DNA of 64,000 bases from Bacteroidales bacterium (GTDB lineage Bacteria; Bacteroidota; Bacteroidia; Bacteroidales; GWA2-32-17): NCBI GenBank assembly GCA_026416095.1, contig JAOAFV010000017.1, positions 1 through 64,000 of the forward strand, given 5' to 3'. The stretch's first letter is position 1; each line of letters starts with the position of its first letter. The position numbers and the translations under genes were made by a program. Shown here in pieces: positions 8,252 through 17,801 of the stretch. The notes under the pieces were generated by a model. That model saw only the letters and a program-made list of their open reading frames with translations, had not been told where the DNA came from and ran no database searches.

Positions 8252-9537
8252 ACAAAACAATTAAAATTCTTACCCTCGGTTGCCCTAAAAATTTAGTTGA
8301 TTCCGAAAAATTATCGTATAAATTAAATAATTACAAAATTGTACATACTAATAAAGTATCACAAGCCGAAATTTTAATCATAAATACATGCGGTTTCATT
8401 GTCGATGCTAAAAAAGAATCAATCAGCACAATACTAAAAGCAATAGATCTTAAAAACAAAAGCAAAATAAAAAAAATTTATGTAATTGGTTGTTTTGTAC
8501 AAAATAATAAAAAAATATTAAAACAAGAGCTACCAGAAATAGATGGTTTCTTTGAAATAGGTGAATATAATAAATTAATAAAAGAAATTAATCCAAAATC
8601 ATTCCCATTAAAAAATAAATATGGACGAATATTTTACAATACAAACCCTGCTACAGCATACATTAAAATTGCCGACGGTTGTAATAGAAAATGCTCCTTT
8701 TGCATTATTCCAAACATAAAAGGAAAATATCACTCCGAAACAATTACCAACATTATTAATGAAGCAAAATACTTAACTGAAAATAATGTTAAAGAAATTA
8801 TTCTTATTGCTCAAGATACAACTTATTATGGTTACGACTTGTACAAAAAACCTATGCTGAATATTTTACTTAACGAACTTGAAAAAATTGACAAAATAAA
8901 ATGGATAAGAATACTCTATGCATACCCACAGTTTATAACTAAAGAATTATTAAATACTATTAAACAAAGCTCAAAAGTATGTAAATACATAGACTTACCT
9001 ATCCAACATATAAGCGATAAAATGTTAAAGTTAATGCGTAGAAATATTTCTGCAAATAAATTAAAAGAAACCTTGTATAAAATAAAAAATACTATACCTA
9101 ATATTGTAATTAGAACAACTGTAATTGTAGGACATCCGTACGAAACAAAAAAAGATTTTAATGAATTATTAAATTTTATAAAAGAATTTAAATTCGATAA
9201 GCTTGGTGTATTTAAGTATTCGCACGAAGAAGGGAGTTATGCTTTTAATCACTATAAAAATAATGTAGCTGAAAATATCAAAAATGAACGATATCATGCT
9301 ATAATGGAACTACAGCAAGAAATTTCTCGTGAAAAATTAAAAAAATTTATAGGTACAATTCAAGAAGTATTGGTAGACGAAAAAAAGAAAAATTTATGTA
9401 TTTGCAGAACGCAATACGATGCTCCCGAAATCGACGGAGTTGTTTATATAAAAAATAATAACTTAAAGACTGGAAACTTCTACAATGCTTATATTATAAA
9501 TAGTTACGATTACGACCTAGAAGCAATTGTTACGTAA
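8248..9537 (+). CDS. rimO: Ribosomal protein uS12 methylthiotransferase RimO
   Basis: Radical SAM methylthiotransferase that modifies an Asp of ribosomal protein uS12. The 429 residues contain an N-terminal UPF0004 domain with three iron-sulfur Cys (C12, C48, C82), the radical SAM motif CNRKCSFC with C145, C149 and C152, and a C-terminal TRAM domain (about 365-429). The start LTLGCPKNLVDSE is diagnostic of RimO rather than MiaB. It overlaps ftsY by four bases. It converges with the minus-strand Smr gene one base after its stop. Confidence 0.95.
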   Translation: MNKTIKILTLGCPKNLVDSEKLSYKLNNYKIVHTNKVSQAEILIINTCGFIVDAKKESISTILKAIDLKNKSKIKKIYVIGCFVQNNKKILKQELPEIDGFFEIGEYNKLIKEINPKSFPLKNKYGRIFYNTNPATAYIKIADGCNRKCSFCIIPNIKGKYHSETITNIINEAKYLTENNVKEIILIAQDTTYYGYDLYKKPMLNILLNELEKIDKIKWIRILYAYPQFITKELLNTIKQSSKVCKYIDLPIQHISDKMLKLMRRNISANKLKETLYKIKNTIPNIVIRTTVIVGHPYETKKDFNELLNFIKEFKFDKLGVFKYSHEEGSYAFNHYKNNVAENIKNERYHAIMELQQEISREKLKKFIGTIQEVLVDEKKKNLCICRTQYDAPEIDGVVYIKNNNLKTGNFYNAYIINSYDYDLEAIVT

Positions 9538-9538
9538 C

Positions 9539-10561
9539 CTACTTTCTTAAAATTACCATTGTTGCTCCTTCACCATATTCAGAATATGGAGCATCTTGGT
9601 AGTCGTAATGAGCATATTCTTTTTGCAATATTTTACATATCTCAAGCTTTAAGGTTCCATTTCCTACTCCATGTATAAAAACAACTCTCTTTACATTCTT
9701 ATCGTCTATACATTCTTCCATTTTCTTACGAAAATGAGCTAATTGAATATTCAAAATTTGATAAGGAGAAAGATTTTTATAGTCATTTAACAAAGCTTCA
9801 ATATGTAAGTCAACCTCTACAATTCCTCTTTTTTCAGATGCTTTAAGCTGTTCTTTTTTATTTTCCTCGCTATCATCTTTTATTTCATCTAAATCTTTTC
9901 CCATTTTTTCTGCTACTTGCAACATTGTTTCTTTTTCCTTTATACCTAGTATCGGAAAAATTACAGCTTTTTGGCTAAAAAAATCATTCAATATGTACGA
10001 TTTAGGGTCGATAAGAGTAAATCCCTTTATCTCCAATTCTTTTTCAATTAATAATCCTTTTTCATTTCTACTATCATTATATTTAATAAACTGTAACAAA
10101 ATTTTTTCGATCCTAATAAATGCACTCTTATCAAACTCTGTAATGCTAATTGTCGTGGCCGGTTCTAGTTTATCACTATCTAAATACTTAATTTCACCAT
10201 CTTGAATTATAAAAACACAATATAAAATAAAATCACTAGTATCGTTAACTAAATTTAGTATCACTTTTTCGACCGTGGTTGTAGTTGCACTTTCTATGGT
10301 TATTGCAACATAAACTTCTTCAGTTAAATTCGCTAAATATTTCTCTTCTATACATTTATTATTTTCATCTACATTAACCCTAATATGCTCACTTTTTCTA
10401 TTATTTTCATTTTCTATATTTATTAAAATTAATTGCTCAGGTTTAAAAGGTATCTCAAATCCTTCTTCAATAGTAACAAAAACATATTTATCATCAATTC
10501 TCGAAACTATACCTTCTCCTTTTTCGTCCTTAAACTTAACTTTATCGCCTATTTTAAACAT
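9539..10561 (-). CDS. DUF2027 and Smr-domain protein
   Basis: A 340-residue protein of a Bacteroidota-specific architecture. Residues 1-50 form a small beta domain (MFKIGDKVKFKDEKGEGIV). The middle is the DUF2027 region. The C-terminus is a Smr domain (VDLHIEAL at about 247, HGVGNGTLK at about 295, then YQDAPYSEYGEGAT). Smr domains are nucleic-acid-binding or nicking modules known from MutS2 and from ribosome-rescue nucleases. The HGxGxG motif is intact, so a nuclease or RNA role is plausible; the target is unknown. It converges with rimO and is divergent from queA. Confidence 0.85.
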   Translation of the reverse strand: MFKIGDKVKFKDEKGEGIVSRIDDKYVFVTIEEGFEIPFKPEQLILINIENENNRKSEHIRVNVDENNKCIEEKYLANLTEEVYVAITIESATTTTVEKVILNLVNDTSDFILYCVFIIQDGEIKYLDSDKLEPATTISITEFDKSAFIRIEKILLQFIKYNDSRNEKGLLIEKELEIKGFTLIDPKSYILNDFFSQKAVIFPILGIKEKETMLQVAEKMGKDLDEIKDDSEENKKEQLKASEKRGIVEVDLHIEALLNDYKNLSPYQILNIQLAHFRKKMEECIDDKNVKRVVFIHGVGNGTLKLEICKILQKEYAHYDYQDAPYSEYGEGATMVILRK

Positions 10562-10695
10562 TTTTTGCGCAAATTAAATAAAAAGTTTTCTGTTAGTAAA
10601 TAACATACTATTTTAGGAGTACAACATAAACAACATTTTTGCTATCAAAAAAAGCCAATAAAGCTCTTAATTATGTTCAAAACAAAAATTTAAAT

Positions 10696-10703
10696 TATCT
10701 TTG
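10696..10703 (+). promoter_or_regulatory. -7 promoter element of the queA-type gene
   Basis: TATCTTTG, an exact TAnnTTTG match, 17 bases before the ATG at 10720. A TATG at 10672-10675 is a partial -33 box with 20 bases spacing. The element lies inside the longer open frame and argues for the internal ATG. Confidence 0.5.
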
Positions 10704-10719
10704 TAACAAATTTAAAAAA

Positions 10720-11922
10720 ATGTATTCTATTCCCAAAATAAGAAAAGAAGAATTATATTATGACCTCCCAGATAATTTAATTGCTAAATTTCCAATGAAT
10801 CCAAGGAATCATTCAAAACTCCTTATTTACCAAAACAATAAAATAATAGACGATATTTTTAAAAACATACACAATTATATAAAACCACAAACACTAATAG
10901 TTTTCAACGACACCAAGGTTATTCCAGCAAGAATAAAAATTCCTAAAGAAACAGGAGCTATTATAGAAATTTTTTTACTTGAGCCTTGTAATCCTCCTTC
11001 TTATGAAAAAATATTTAATTCAAAAAAATGTTGTGAATGGTACTGTTTTATCGGAAATGCTAAAAAGTGGAAAACTTCTATCCTAAAATTAAAACTTAAT
11101 AATAATACAAACGAAGAAGTTACTTTTTTAAAAAAACAAAAAATAAACGACACATTTCAAATAGAAATAAGCTGGAATTCCGATTCATCATTTGAAAACT
11201 TGCTTTCACAAATAGGCGAGATTCCCTTACCACCATACATCAAAAGAGACCCCGAACCCTCAGATAATTACGACTATCAAACAATTTTTTCACGTAACAA
11301 AGGTAGCGTTGCTTCTCCAACTGCTTCTTTGCATTTCACCGACGAAGAATTTTCAAAATTTAATGAGAAAAATATTCATTACGATTTCATAACATTACAT
11401 ATTACAGCGGGGACTTTTAAACCCATTGAATCTGAATTTATAGAACAACACACAATGCATAAAGAAACAGTTATAATTTCATCGGAATTAATAAAAAAGT
11501 TAATTTTATTTTACCCCAATATTATTTCGTCGGGCACAACCACTCTACGGGCTTTAGAAAGTCTTTATCATTTTGCCAATAAAAAACTTTACAATGAAAA
11601 GTTATGTTTAGTTGAGCAATGGATCGAGTTCGATAACTCATATAAAAACGACTTTAAACAAGTTCTTTACGACTTACTTAATTTTATGGAAAAGAAAAAC
11701 ATAAAAACTATTTCATTTTCAACACAGCTTATGATAATCCCATCATATAAAATAAAATCGTCGATTGGTTTAATCACAAATTTTCATCAACCCTGTAGTA
11801 GTTTATTAGCTTTAATAGCTGCTTTCGTTGGCAATGAATGGAAAAAAATATACCAACATGCCATAAATAACAACTATAGATTCTTAAGCTATGGCGATGG
11901 TTCATTATTATTTAACCATTAA
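10720..11922 (+). CDS. queA: S-adenosylmethionine:tRNA ribosyltransferase-isomerase
   Basis: Penultimate queuosine step: transfers and isomerises the ribose of SAM onto preQ1 in tRNA to make epoxyqueuosine. From the ATG at 10720 it has 400 residues, longer than the roughly 350 of E. coli QueA, with insertions in the N-terminal half. Conserved blocks: VFNDTKVIPARI, GSVASPTASLHFT, LHITAGTFKPI, SSGTTTLRALES and NFHQPCSSLLALIAAFVG ending in FLSYGDGSLLF. The SPTAS variant of the usual APTAG and the extra length suggest the Bacteroidota QueA-like branch, so a paralogous specificity is possible. The frame is open a further 27 codons upstream, but that stretch spans the promoter. Confidence 0.9.
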   Translation: MYSIPKIRKEELYYDLPDNLIAKFPMNPRNHSKLLIYQNNKIIDDIFKNIHNYIKPQTLIVFNDTKVIPARIKIPKETGAIIEIFLLEPCNPPSYEKIFNSKKCCEWYCFIGNAKKWKTSILKLKLNNNTNEEVTFLKKQKINDTFQIEISWNSDSSFENLLSQIGEIPLPPYIKRDPEPSDNYDYQTIFSRNKGSVASPTASLHFTDEEFSKFNEKNIHYDFITLHITAGTFKPIESEFIEQHTMHKETVIISSELIKKLILFYPNIISSGTTTLRALESLYHFANKKLYNEKLCLVEQWIEFDNSYKNDFKQVLYDLLNFMEKKNIKTISFSTQLMIIPSYKIKSSIGLITNFHQPCSSLLALIAAFVGNEWKKIYQHAINNNYRFLSYGDGSLLFNH

Positions 11923-11952
11923 ATCAATATTTTATTTTAATGAAGTTTTTAG

Positions 11953-11960
11953 TAATTTTG
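11953..11960 (+). promoter_or_regulatory. -7 promoter element of the PKD-protein gene
   Basis: TAATTTTG matches TAnnTTTG and lies 10 bases before the ATG at 11971. The -33 position carries only a T run. Confidence 0.4.
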
Positions 11961-11970
11961 AAAAAAAAAT

Positions 11971-13440
11971 ATGAGAAAGTGTTTTTTGTTTGTAGTGTGT
12001 TTAGGATTAATACAAGTAAATATATATGCTCAACCCGGTGCTACGTGCAGTGAAGCTGTTATTATCGACGATATTCCTTATGTGGCTTCGGGTTTAACAA
12101 CTGTAGGAACAATTTATAATAGCTTGCCATGCAGTGGTTCGGGGTTTGCAAATTACATGTCTGGTAAAGATTTTCTTTTTAAAATTATTCCCGACCAAAC
12201 TGTAAGTTATACTATAAAGCTTAGTAACACATCATATAGTGTTGGATTATTTGTTACCAATGCATGCCCCGACGCTCCAAATGTCCAATGTATTGCCTAT
12301 AATACATCTCCTATGGGCAATCCGTCAGTAACAGCTACCTTAAGCGAAGGCCAAACATACTATATAATTGTGTCGAGTGTTTCATTTATAACTCCTCAAA
12401 CCAATTTTGATATAAGAATTGATACATGTTCTGTTTTACCTGTTTCTTCTTTTACTTATCAGCAAAATGGTTTAGAAGTTACTTTTATTAACACCTCACA
12501 AAACGCAGTTTCTTACCTTTGGTATTTTGGCGATGAACTATTTCCACCGCCATTTTCGCCCGGCGATACTTCTACGAATCCCGTTCATACTTATGCTCAA
12601 TACGGAACTTACCAGGTTACTTTAATTTCTTACAATTCTTGTGGTCAAACCGATACTCTGTATCAGCTAATAACACTCGAATGTCCGTATGAGCTACCAC
12701 AAGCTAATTTTACATACATCGCAAACGATTTAACAGTTAATTTTATAAACTTGTCGATAAATGCAACTTCTTATCAATGGTATTTTGGCGATGAATTGAT
12801 ACCAATTATTCCTTCCGATACAACCGAAAATCCTACACATACATATCAACAATATGGTGAATACAATGTAACCTTAATAGCATGTAATGAATGTGGGTGC
12901 GATACAATTACATTACCTGTTGCTACAGAATGCCCAACATCTTTACCTGTTGCTGCATTTACTTATCAGCAAATTGATCAGAATGGTACAGTAGCTTTTA
13001 ACGATCAATCGAGCAATGCAAATGAGTGGCTTTGGTTCTTCGGCGACTTCGACTATTACCCTTATATACCAGGCGATACTGTTCAAAATCCTATTCATAC
13101 ATATCTTATAAGTGGAAGTTATACAGTACACTTAATAGCATGTAACGAATGTGGCTGCGACACTACCGAACAAACAATATATGTTACTGTTTCCAATATA
13201 AAAGACATTTACTTCTCTTCTTCAATAATTGTAAGTACTACAGCCAATAATTATTTAATTCTACCAGAAAATGTAAAAATTCGCATTTTAGAGATTTTTG
13301 ATTCAAACGGAAAGCTTGTATTTAATGCTAAATCGCCAATTACAAACAAAATATCTCTTTACAATTTAAATAAAGGAGTGTATCATATAAGAATAACAAC
13401 AGACAATAAACTTCTTTATTATAAATTGATTATTAACTAA
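11971..13440 (+). CDS. Secreted PKD-repeat protein with T9SS sorting domain
   Basis: A 489-residue exported protein. Residues 1-20 are a signal peptide cut near IYA-QPG. Residues about 25-150 form a beta-sandwich domain. Three PKD-type repeats follow, at about 153-235, 240-315 and 320-405, each with FTY at the start, the WYFGDE or WFFGDF signature and a closing VTLI or VHLI block. The C-terminal 75 residues resemble a type A T9SS sorting domain (ILEIFDSNGKLVF, LNKGVYHIRI, KLIIN). It is probably displayed on the surface or released. Two further envelope proteins follow at 9 bases and by overlap, so the three form an operon. Confidence 0.85.
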   Translation: MRKCFLFVVCLGLIQVNIYAQPGATCSEAVIIDDIPYVASGLTTVGTIYNSLPCSGSGFANYMSGKDFLFKIIPDQTVSYTIKLSNTSYSVGLFVTNACPDAPNVQCIAYNTSPMGNPSVTATLSEGQTYYIIVSSVSFITPQTNFDIRIDTCSVLPVSSFTYQQNGLEVTFINTSQNAVSYLWYFGDELFPPPFSPGDTSTNPVHTYAQYGTYQVTLISYNSCGQTDTLYQLITLECPYELPQANFTYIANDLTVNFINLSINATSYQWYFGDELIPIIPSDTTENPTHTYQQYGEYNVTLIACNECGCDTITLPVATECPTSLPVAAFTYQQIDQNGTVAFNDQSSNANEWLWFFGDFDYYPYIPGDTVQNPIHTYLISGSYTVHLIACNECGCDTTEQTIYVTVSNIKDIYFSSSIIVSTTANNYLILPENVKIRILEIFDSNGKLVFNAKSPITNKISLYNLNKGVYHIRITTDNKLLYYKLIIN

Positions 13441-13449
13441 ACATCTTTA

Positions 13450-13983
13450 GTGAAATATTTATTAACTTTAATAATAACTTTTAGGTACGTTATTCAATAT
13501 GCTCAAAACAATGCCATTGGAATAGCTGCAGTGTTTAACCCTCAAACCGAAAGTTTTGGAGCAAATTTTAGGTTTTCATATAAAATAAATTCTTTATGTA
13601 TTGTGCCACAAGTTACTTATTACCCTTCTTTTAATAAAATTCACGAATATTATATTGGCATAAGCTTTCAACGCGATATGGTTTTCTACAAAACACTTAC
13701 TCTTTATGTTGTAATTCATGGGGGCTATAATGGATGGATAAATTATAAAAATTCAGCCGTAAAGAACGCAAAATATTCTAATTGGAATTTGGAAGGAGGC
13801 ACAGGTTTAAAAACAACTCATTGTATATTTCCTTTCATTGAATATAGGTACAACATTAAATGGAAGGAAACTAATTTTAATTTAGGATTTATGTACAAAT
13901 TTGGATGCAAAAGTGGAAAGACAAAAAGTGCAAAAAATTATAAATATGGGAAAAGTAAAACTTGTCCTGCTTACGATTTTTAA
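13450..13983 (+). CDS. Small exported beta-barrel-like protein of unknown function
   Basis: A 177-residue protein starting at GTG, 9 bases after the PKD gene. Residues 1-18 look like a signal peptide ending in YAQ. The rest alternates short hydrophobic and polar stretches with many aromatic residues (VVIHGGYNGWI, FPFIEYRYNIKW, FNLGFMYKFG), as in small outer-membrane beta-barrels. I do not recognise a family. Its 3' end overlaps the next gene's start by 38 bases. The basic tail after FMYKFG lies largely in that overlap. Confidence 0.6.
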   Translation: MKYLLTLIITFRYVIQYAQNNAIGIAAVFNPQTESFGANFRFSYKINSLCIVPQVTYYPSFNKIHEYYIGISFQRDMVFYKTLTLYVVIHGGYNGWINYKNSAVKNAKYSNWNLEGGTGLKTTHCIFPFIEYRYNIKWKETNFNLGFMYKFGCKSGKTKSAKNYKYGKSKTCPAYDF

Positions 13984-14842
13984 AGTATTACTTTTAATAG
14001 CTATTATGTCATGCAGTAAAGAAAGAATAAAAGAAAAACAACAATTAAATACGTATGAACCCATTAATAATTACTTCGACACAAAAAAAGAACCAGAACA
14101 AATATTTGTAGTCGACACCAATGGTACAGGAGCAATTGTTGGCACTCATGGCACAAGAATCTACGCCGACAAATCTAAATTAATGTTTCCAAATGGAAAC
14201 GATGTTCATTACCCTTTCGAAGTAAGACTTATAGAACTTTATTCTCCTAAAGAAATGGTTTACTATCAAGTATCAAACCAAAAATACGATACCATTTTAA
14301 GCACTCACTGTGTTATTAAATTAACCGCCACAAAAAACAATCAACAATTACAACTAAAGCCTAACTGTACATGGTATATTGAAATACCAGCATCAAACCC
14401 TTCTAATAACATGAAATGCTTTTATTCTATTTCAACATCATTAAACAATTGGGTCGACATTAATAGTAATTATTTTATAACCACATCCACAGGTTATGCT
14501 GGAGAAATTAAGCAATTAGGATGGTTTTCATGTGCTAAAATTCCTGATAATTATAATACTTTTTCTTTGGTTAATACTTCTTTTACTTCAACTACCGACG
14601 ATCTTTCAAATGTTCCTATATTTATGTACTTTCCTAACTTTAAATCTTTAGTTACGGCAAATCTTGGGTTTCCAAAAACTCCTAAGAACCAAAACATAAA
14701 ATCATTTGCAATAGGTATAAACAACTTATCGGAATTATTTTATTTTTATAAAGAATTTCAAGCAACTCAAAACACCACCATAAATATACAAATGATCCAA
14801 ACAACCGACAATTATATAACCAATTTACTTAATAACTTATAG
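13946..14842 (+). CDS. Putative lipoprotein of unknown function
   Basis: A 298-residue protein with a lipoprotein signal: a positively charged start, a hydrophobic run VLLLIAIM and lipobox IMSC with Cys23. The ATG at 13946 is chosen because the signal begins there; the frame is open 15 codons further upstream. The mature part has a region resembling ZU5-like or beta-sandwich surface proteins (GAIVGTHGTRIYADKSKL, FPFEVRLIELYSPKEM-like arrangement) and no catalytic motif that I recognise. It probably sits in the envelope with the two proteins encoded just upstream. Confidence 0.65.
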   Translation: MGKVKLVLLTIFKVLLLIAIMSCSKERIKEKQQLNTYEPINNYFDTKKEPEQIFVVDTNGTGAIVGTHGTRIYADKSKLMFPNGNDVHYPFEVRLIELYSPKEMVYYQVSNQKYDTILSTHCVIKLTATKNNQQLQLKPNCTWYIEIPASNPSNNMKCFYSISTSLNNWVDINSNYFITTSTGYAGEIKQLGWFSCAKIPDNYNTFSLVNTSFTSTTDDLSNVPIFMYFPNFKSLVTANLGFPKTPKNQNIKSFAIGINNLSELFYFYKEFQATQNTTINIQMIQTTDNYITNLLNNL

Positions 14843-15013
14843 AAAAGTTAATAAAACAACATAAAAACTTTTACCCCACTATCAGCTATTTTAATATAGA
14901 TAAAAAGTTTATGCCATAGATGCAATAAGTGATAAGTGTAATTATTTTATTTTCATAACAAGAATAATAAATTCTTTTTGACATTTGTAATTAATTTTAC
15001 TCATGTTTTATCA

Positions 15014-15044
15014 TTTGTTTTTATTATCAAAGAATTTATACTTG
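15014..15044 (+). promoter_or_regulatory. Promoter of the Hdr-like operon
   Basis: TTTG at 15014-15017, 19 bases of spacer, then TATACTTG at 15037-15044, which matches TAnnTTTG at seven of eight positions. It lies 14 bases before the first ATG of the operon. Confidence 0.6.
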
Positions 15045-15058
15045 CTAAAAATTTATAA

Positions 15059-15742
15059 ATGAATTTTTTACAAGAACTAAAAAAAGATATAAGATTTCAG
15101 GAAGGAATAAAAAACTGTATTAACTGTGGAATGTGTACTGCAATTTGTCCGGCAGCCGAGTATTACGAATATGACCCACGTCAAATAATGGAAATAGTAC
15201 AACGCCAGAAAGAAGAAGAGATAATAAATTTACTTAAAGATGATACTATTTGGTATTGTGGAGAATGTATATCTTGCAAAGCTCGATGTCCTAAGGAAAA
15301 TGTACCTGCTTATATTATACAATCATTAAAAACATTATCTGTCAAATCTGGTTTATTTAAATTCTCTAAAAAAGGCTTACAACAAATTGCCTTACTTAAA
15401 ATGGTAGGGTACACCATTATTAACACTGGTTACTGCGTACATTTTAGTCATATCGACACCAAACTTTTTCCAGAACAAGGGCCAGTATGGGATTGGATTA
15501 AAGAAAATTATAACCTATTATTCGAAAATTTTGGAATTCCATATAACAGCGAAAAACCAGGTCCATTAAGAAAAATTCCCGATAAATCGCTTATTGAACT
15601 AAGAAAAATTTTTGAAGTAACAGGCGGTTTAGAATATTTCAACCAAATTGAAAAAATTGCAAAAGAATATTCACAACAAAACAATATAGCTTATTCTACT
15701 TACGAAAAAGACGAATTGTTTAACAAGTTATACAATGAATAA
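15059..15742 (+). CDS. Heterodisulfide reductase subunit C-like 4Fe-4S protein
   Basis: A 227-residue iron-sulfur protein, first gene of the operon. Two classic 4Fe-4S motifs are complete: C20, C23, C26, C30 (CINCGMCTAICP) and C67, C70, C73, C77 (CGECISCKARCP). This is the HdrC pattern. In methanogens and sulfate reducers HdrC relays electrons between the flavin subunit and the HdrB active site; here the same wiring role is inferred. A C-terminal region of about 120 residues without Cys motifs follows. It overlaps the hdrB-like gene by eight bases. No membrane segment is seen. Confidence 0.85.
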   Translation: MNFLQELKKDIRFQEGIKNCINCGMCTAICPAAEYYEYDPRQIMEIVQRQKEEEIINLLKDDTIWYCGECISCKARCPKENVPAYIIQSLKTLSVKSGLFKFSKKGLQQIALLKMVGYTIINTGYCVHFSHIDTKLFPEQGPVWDWIKENYNLLFENFGIPYNSEKPGPLRKIPDKSLIELRKIFEVTGGLEYFNQIEKIAKEYSQQNNIAYSTYEKDELFNKLYNE

Positions 15743-16778
15743 ATATACCAACTCAACAAAAAAAATACCAGACGATAATTATTTTTACGTTAGAAGTTGC
15801 ATAAGGCAAAATTTTTTTCCCTTAGCAGAAGAAGCTTTTGTTAAGATTATAAAAAATAATCTAAAAAAAAATATCTGCGACAACACCGATCATACAACCT
15901 GTACAGGAATTGGTTATCACACGGCAATAGTACCTTTCGAAACATCAATGACTGTTGTTGCGCGCCAGTTTTCGTTAATGAAAGAAGAAGGTTTAAAAAA
16001 TTTTGTTTGTTCGTGTGTTACTTCTTTTGGGTTGTACCTTGAAGTACTTGAAACATGGAAACATAATCCAGAAATATTAGAAAAAACTCGCCAAAACCTA
16101 TATAAGGCAACAGGCAGAGAATTCGATTTACCTGAAACTCTGGTACATGCAAGCGATATCATTCATCATTTTAGGCATGAAATATCAAAGCAGTTAAAAT
16201 ATAAACTAATAAATATAAAAACTAATGAACCTTTAAAGGTGGTGGAACATGTAGGCTGTCATTATTCAAAAATTTTCCCTCAATATGGAATAGGAGGAGC
16301 CGAATTCCCAAAAGTCTTATACGATTTAATTATTGCTTTTGGTGGTACACCTATCGATTATCCTGAACGTAGGCATTGTTGTGGGTTTGGGTTTCGACAA
16401 TATTTAATTAAAGCAAATAGAGGATACAGTTATTACCATTCCAAGAAGAAATTTGAATCGATGCAGCCTTTCAATGTAGATTTAATAATTACAAATTGTC
16501 CTGGTTGTAATTACTTTCTCGATAGGTGGCAGTATGTTGCAGCTATAACCGAAAAAAAATATTATGGAAATGAAAATTTGCCAATACCAGTACTAACCTT
16601 CGAAGAAATAACTGCTCTACTTCTTGGTTATGACCCATGGGAAATAGGATTACAAATGCATGTGGTACCTGTTGAACCTTTGCTTGATAAACTGGGAGTT
16701 AAATATAATAAAAAAGAAAAATATTTAGGACAAAAAAAACCAAATATTAACATAGAAAAGTTTATTACAAATGAATAA
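15735..16778 (+). CDS. Heterodisulfide reductase subunit B-like protein (CCG domains)
   Basis: A 347-residue HdrB-like protein. HdrB carries noncubane iron-sulfur clusters in two cysteine-rich CCG domains. The second domain is intact: C175 (HVGCHYSK), C215-C216 (RRHCCGFG) and C255 and C258 (NCPGC). The first domain is altered: C22, C56 in TCTGIG where the usual second Cys is Thr, and C92 and C94 in FVCSCV. One cluster is therefore expected with confidence and the other may be modified. It overlaps its neighbours by eight bases on both sides, which implies coupled translation and a stable complex. Confidence 0.85.
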   Translation: MNKYTNSTKKIPDDNYFYVRSCIRQNFFPLAEEAFVKIIKNNLKKNICDNTDHTTCTGIGYHTAIVPFETSMTVVARQFSLMKEEGLKNFVCSCVTSFGLYLEVLETWKHNPEILEKTRQNLYKATGREFDLPETLVHASDIIHHFRHEISKQLKYKLINIKTNEPLKVVEHVGCHYSKIFPQYGIGGAEFPKVLYDLIIAFGGTPIDYPERRHCCGFGFRQYLIKANRGYSYYHSKKKFESMQPFNVDLIITNCPGCNYFLDRWQYVAAITEKKYYGNENLPIPVLTFEEITALLLGYDPWEIGLQMHVVPVEPLLDKLGVKYNKKEKYLGQKKPNINIEKFITNE

Positions 16779-17799
16779 AACTGTAACAATAATAGGAGGA
16801 GGAATTGCAGGTATTAATTGCGCTAATATATTAGCGTCGTTCGGAATAAATGTTATTTTAATTGAAAAAGAAAACGAAATTGGTGGTAAATTAAATAAGT
16901 GGCATAAATTATTCCCTAATTTCGAAGACGCTCAACAATTATTAGCTAACATTAAGAACAATATAGAAAACAACGAAAAAATAAAAATATTAACAAATAC
17001 CATTGTGAACGATATAAAAAAACAAAATAATAAATTTATTATTCAAACCAACACAAATAAGACAATTGAGTCGGATGCTTTAGTTTTATCTACTGGCTAC
17101 GACTTATTTGATGCAAGAATTAAAGAGGAATATGGATACGGAATTTATGAAAATATTATAACATCTGCTGAACTCGAAGAAATGTTTAAGAAAAAAGAAA
17201 TAAAACTAAAACATAATAACAAAGATCCTCGAAGAATTGGCTTTGTACATTGCGTAGGATCGCGCGATAAAAAAATTAACGTAATTTATTGCTCGCGTAT
17301 TTGTTGTGTAACTGCTGTTAAACAAGCTATCGAAGTACGAAAACTTTTGCCCTTTTCAGAAGCATACTGTTTTTATATGGACTTACGAATGTATGATTTG
17401 CCTTTCGAAGAATTATATAACGAATCACAAGAAAAATATAACATAACCTTTATAAGAGGAAGAGTATCAGAAGTATCAAAAGATCATGAAAATAAGATAA
17501 TTGTAAAAGTTGAAGATACCTTACTGGGTCGCCCTTTAAGAATGTCGCTCGATTTACTTGTATTAATGGTTGGATTTATTGCATCAAAAGATACTATAAA
17601 AATTGCAAAAGCACTTAATCTTACTCTAAATACCAATAATTTTATTTTACCTTTAAACGAACAAATAAATTCTAATGCAACAAACACAGAAGGAGTATTC
17701 GTTACTGGTACGGTAACATCGCCCAAAAGTATTGATCATACAATTACCGATAGTAAAGCATGTGCATTAAGCGTAATAAAGTATATTAAAAATTTATAA
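16771..17799 (+). CDS. Heterodisulfide reductase subunit A-like FAD protein (short form)
   Basis: A 342-residue flavoprotein. The N-terminus has the FAD-binding Rossmann motif GGGIAG and the following Glu in LIEKENEIGG. The HdrA signature lies at 161-179: CVGSRDKK then YCSRICCV with C161, C174, C178 and C179. A C-terminal FAD block ends TEGVFVTGTVTSPKSIDHTI. It is about half the length of methanogen HdrA: the ferredoxin insertions are missing, as in QmoA-type proteins. The separate ferredoxin gene that follows after two bases may supply that function. Probably the flavin centre of the complex; whether it bifurcates electrons cannot be told. Confidence 0.88.
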   Translation: MNKTVTIIGGGIAGINCANILASFGINVILIEKENEIGGKLNKWHKLFPNFEDAQQLLANIKNNIENNEKIKILTNTIVNDIKKQNNKFIIQTNTNKTIESDALVLSTGYDLFDARIKEEYGYGIYENIITSAELEEMFKKKEIKLKHNNKDPRRIGFVHCVGSRDKKINVIYCSRICCVTAVKQAIEVRKLLPFSEAYCFYMDLRMYDLPFEELYNESQEKYNITFIRGRVSEVSKDHENKIIVKVEDTLLGRPLRMSLDLLVLMVGFIASKDTIKIAKALNLTLNTNNFILPLNEQINSNATNTEGVFVTGTVTSPKSIDHTITDSKACALSVIKYIKNL

Positions 17800-17801
17800 G
17801 A

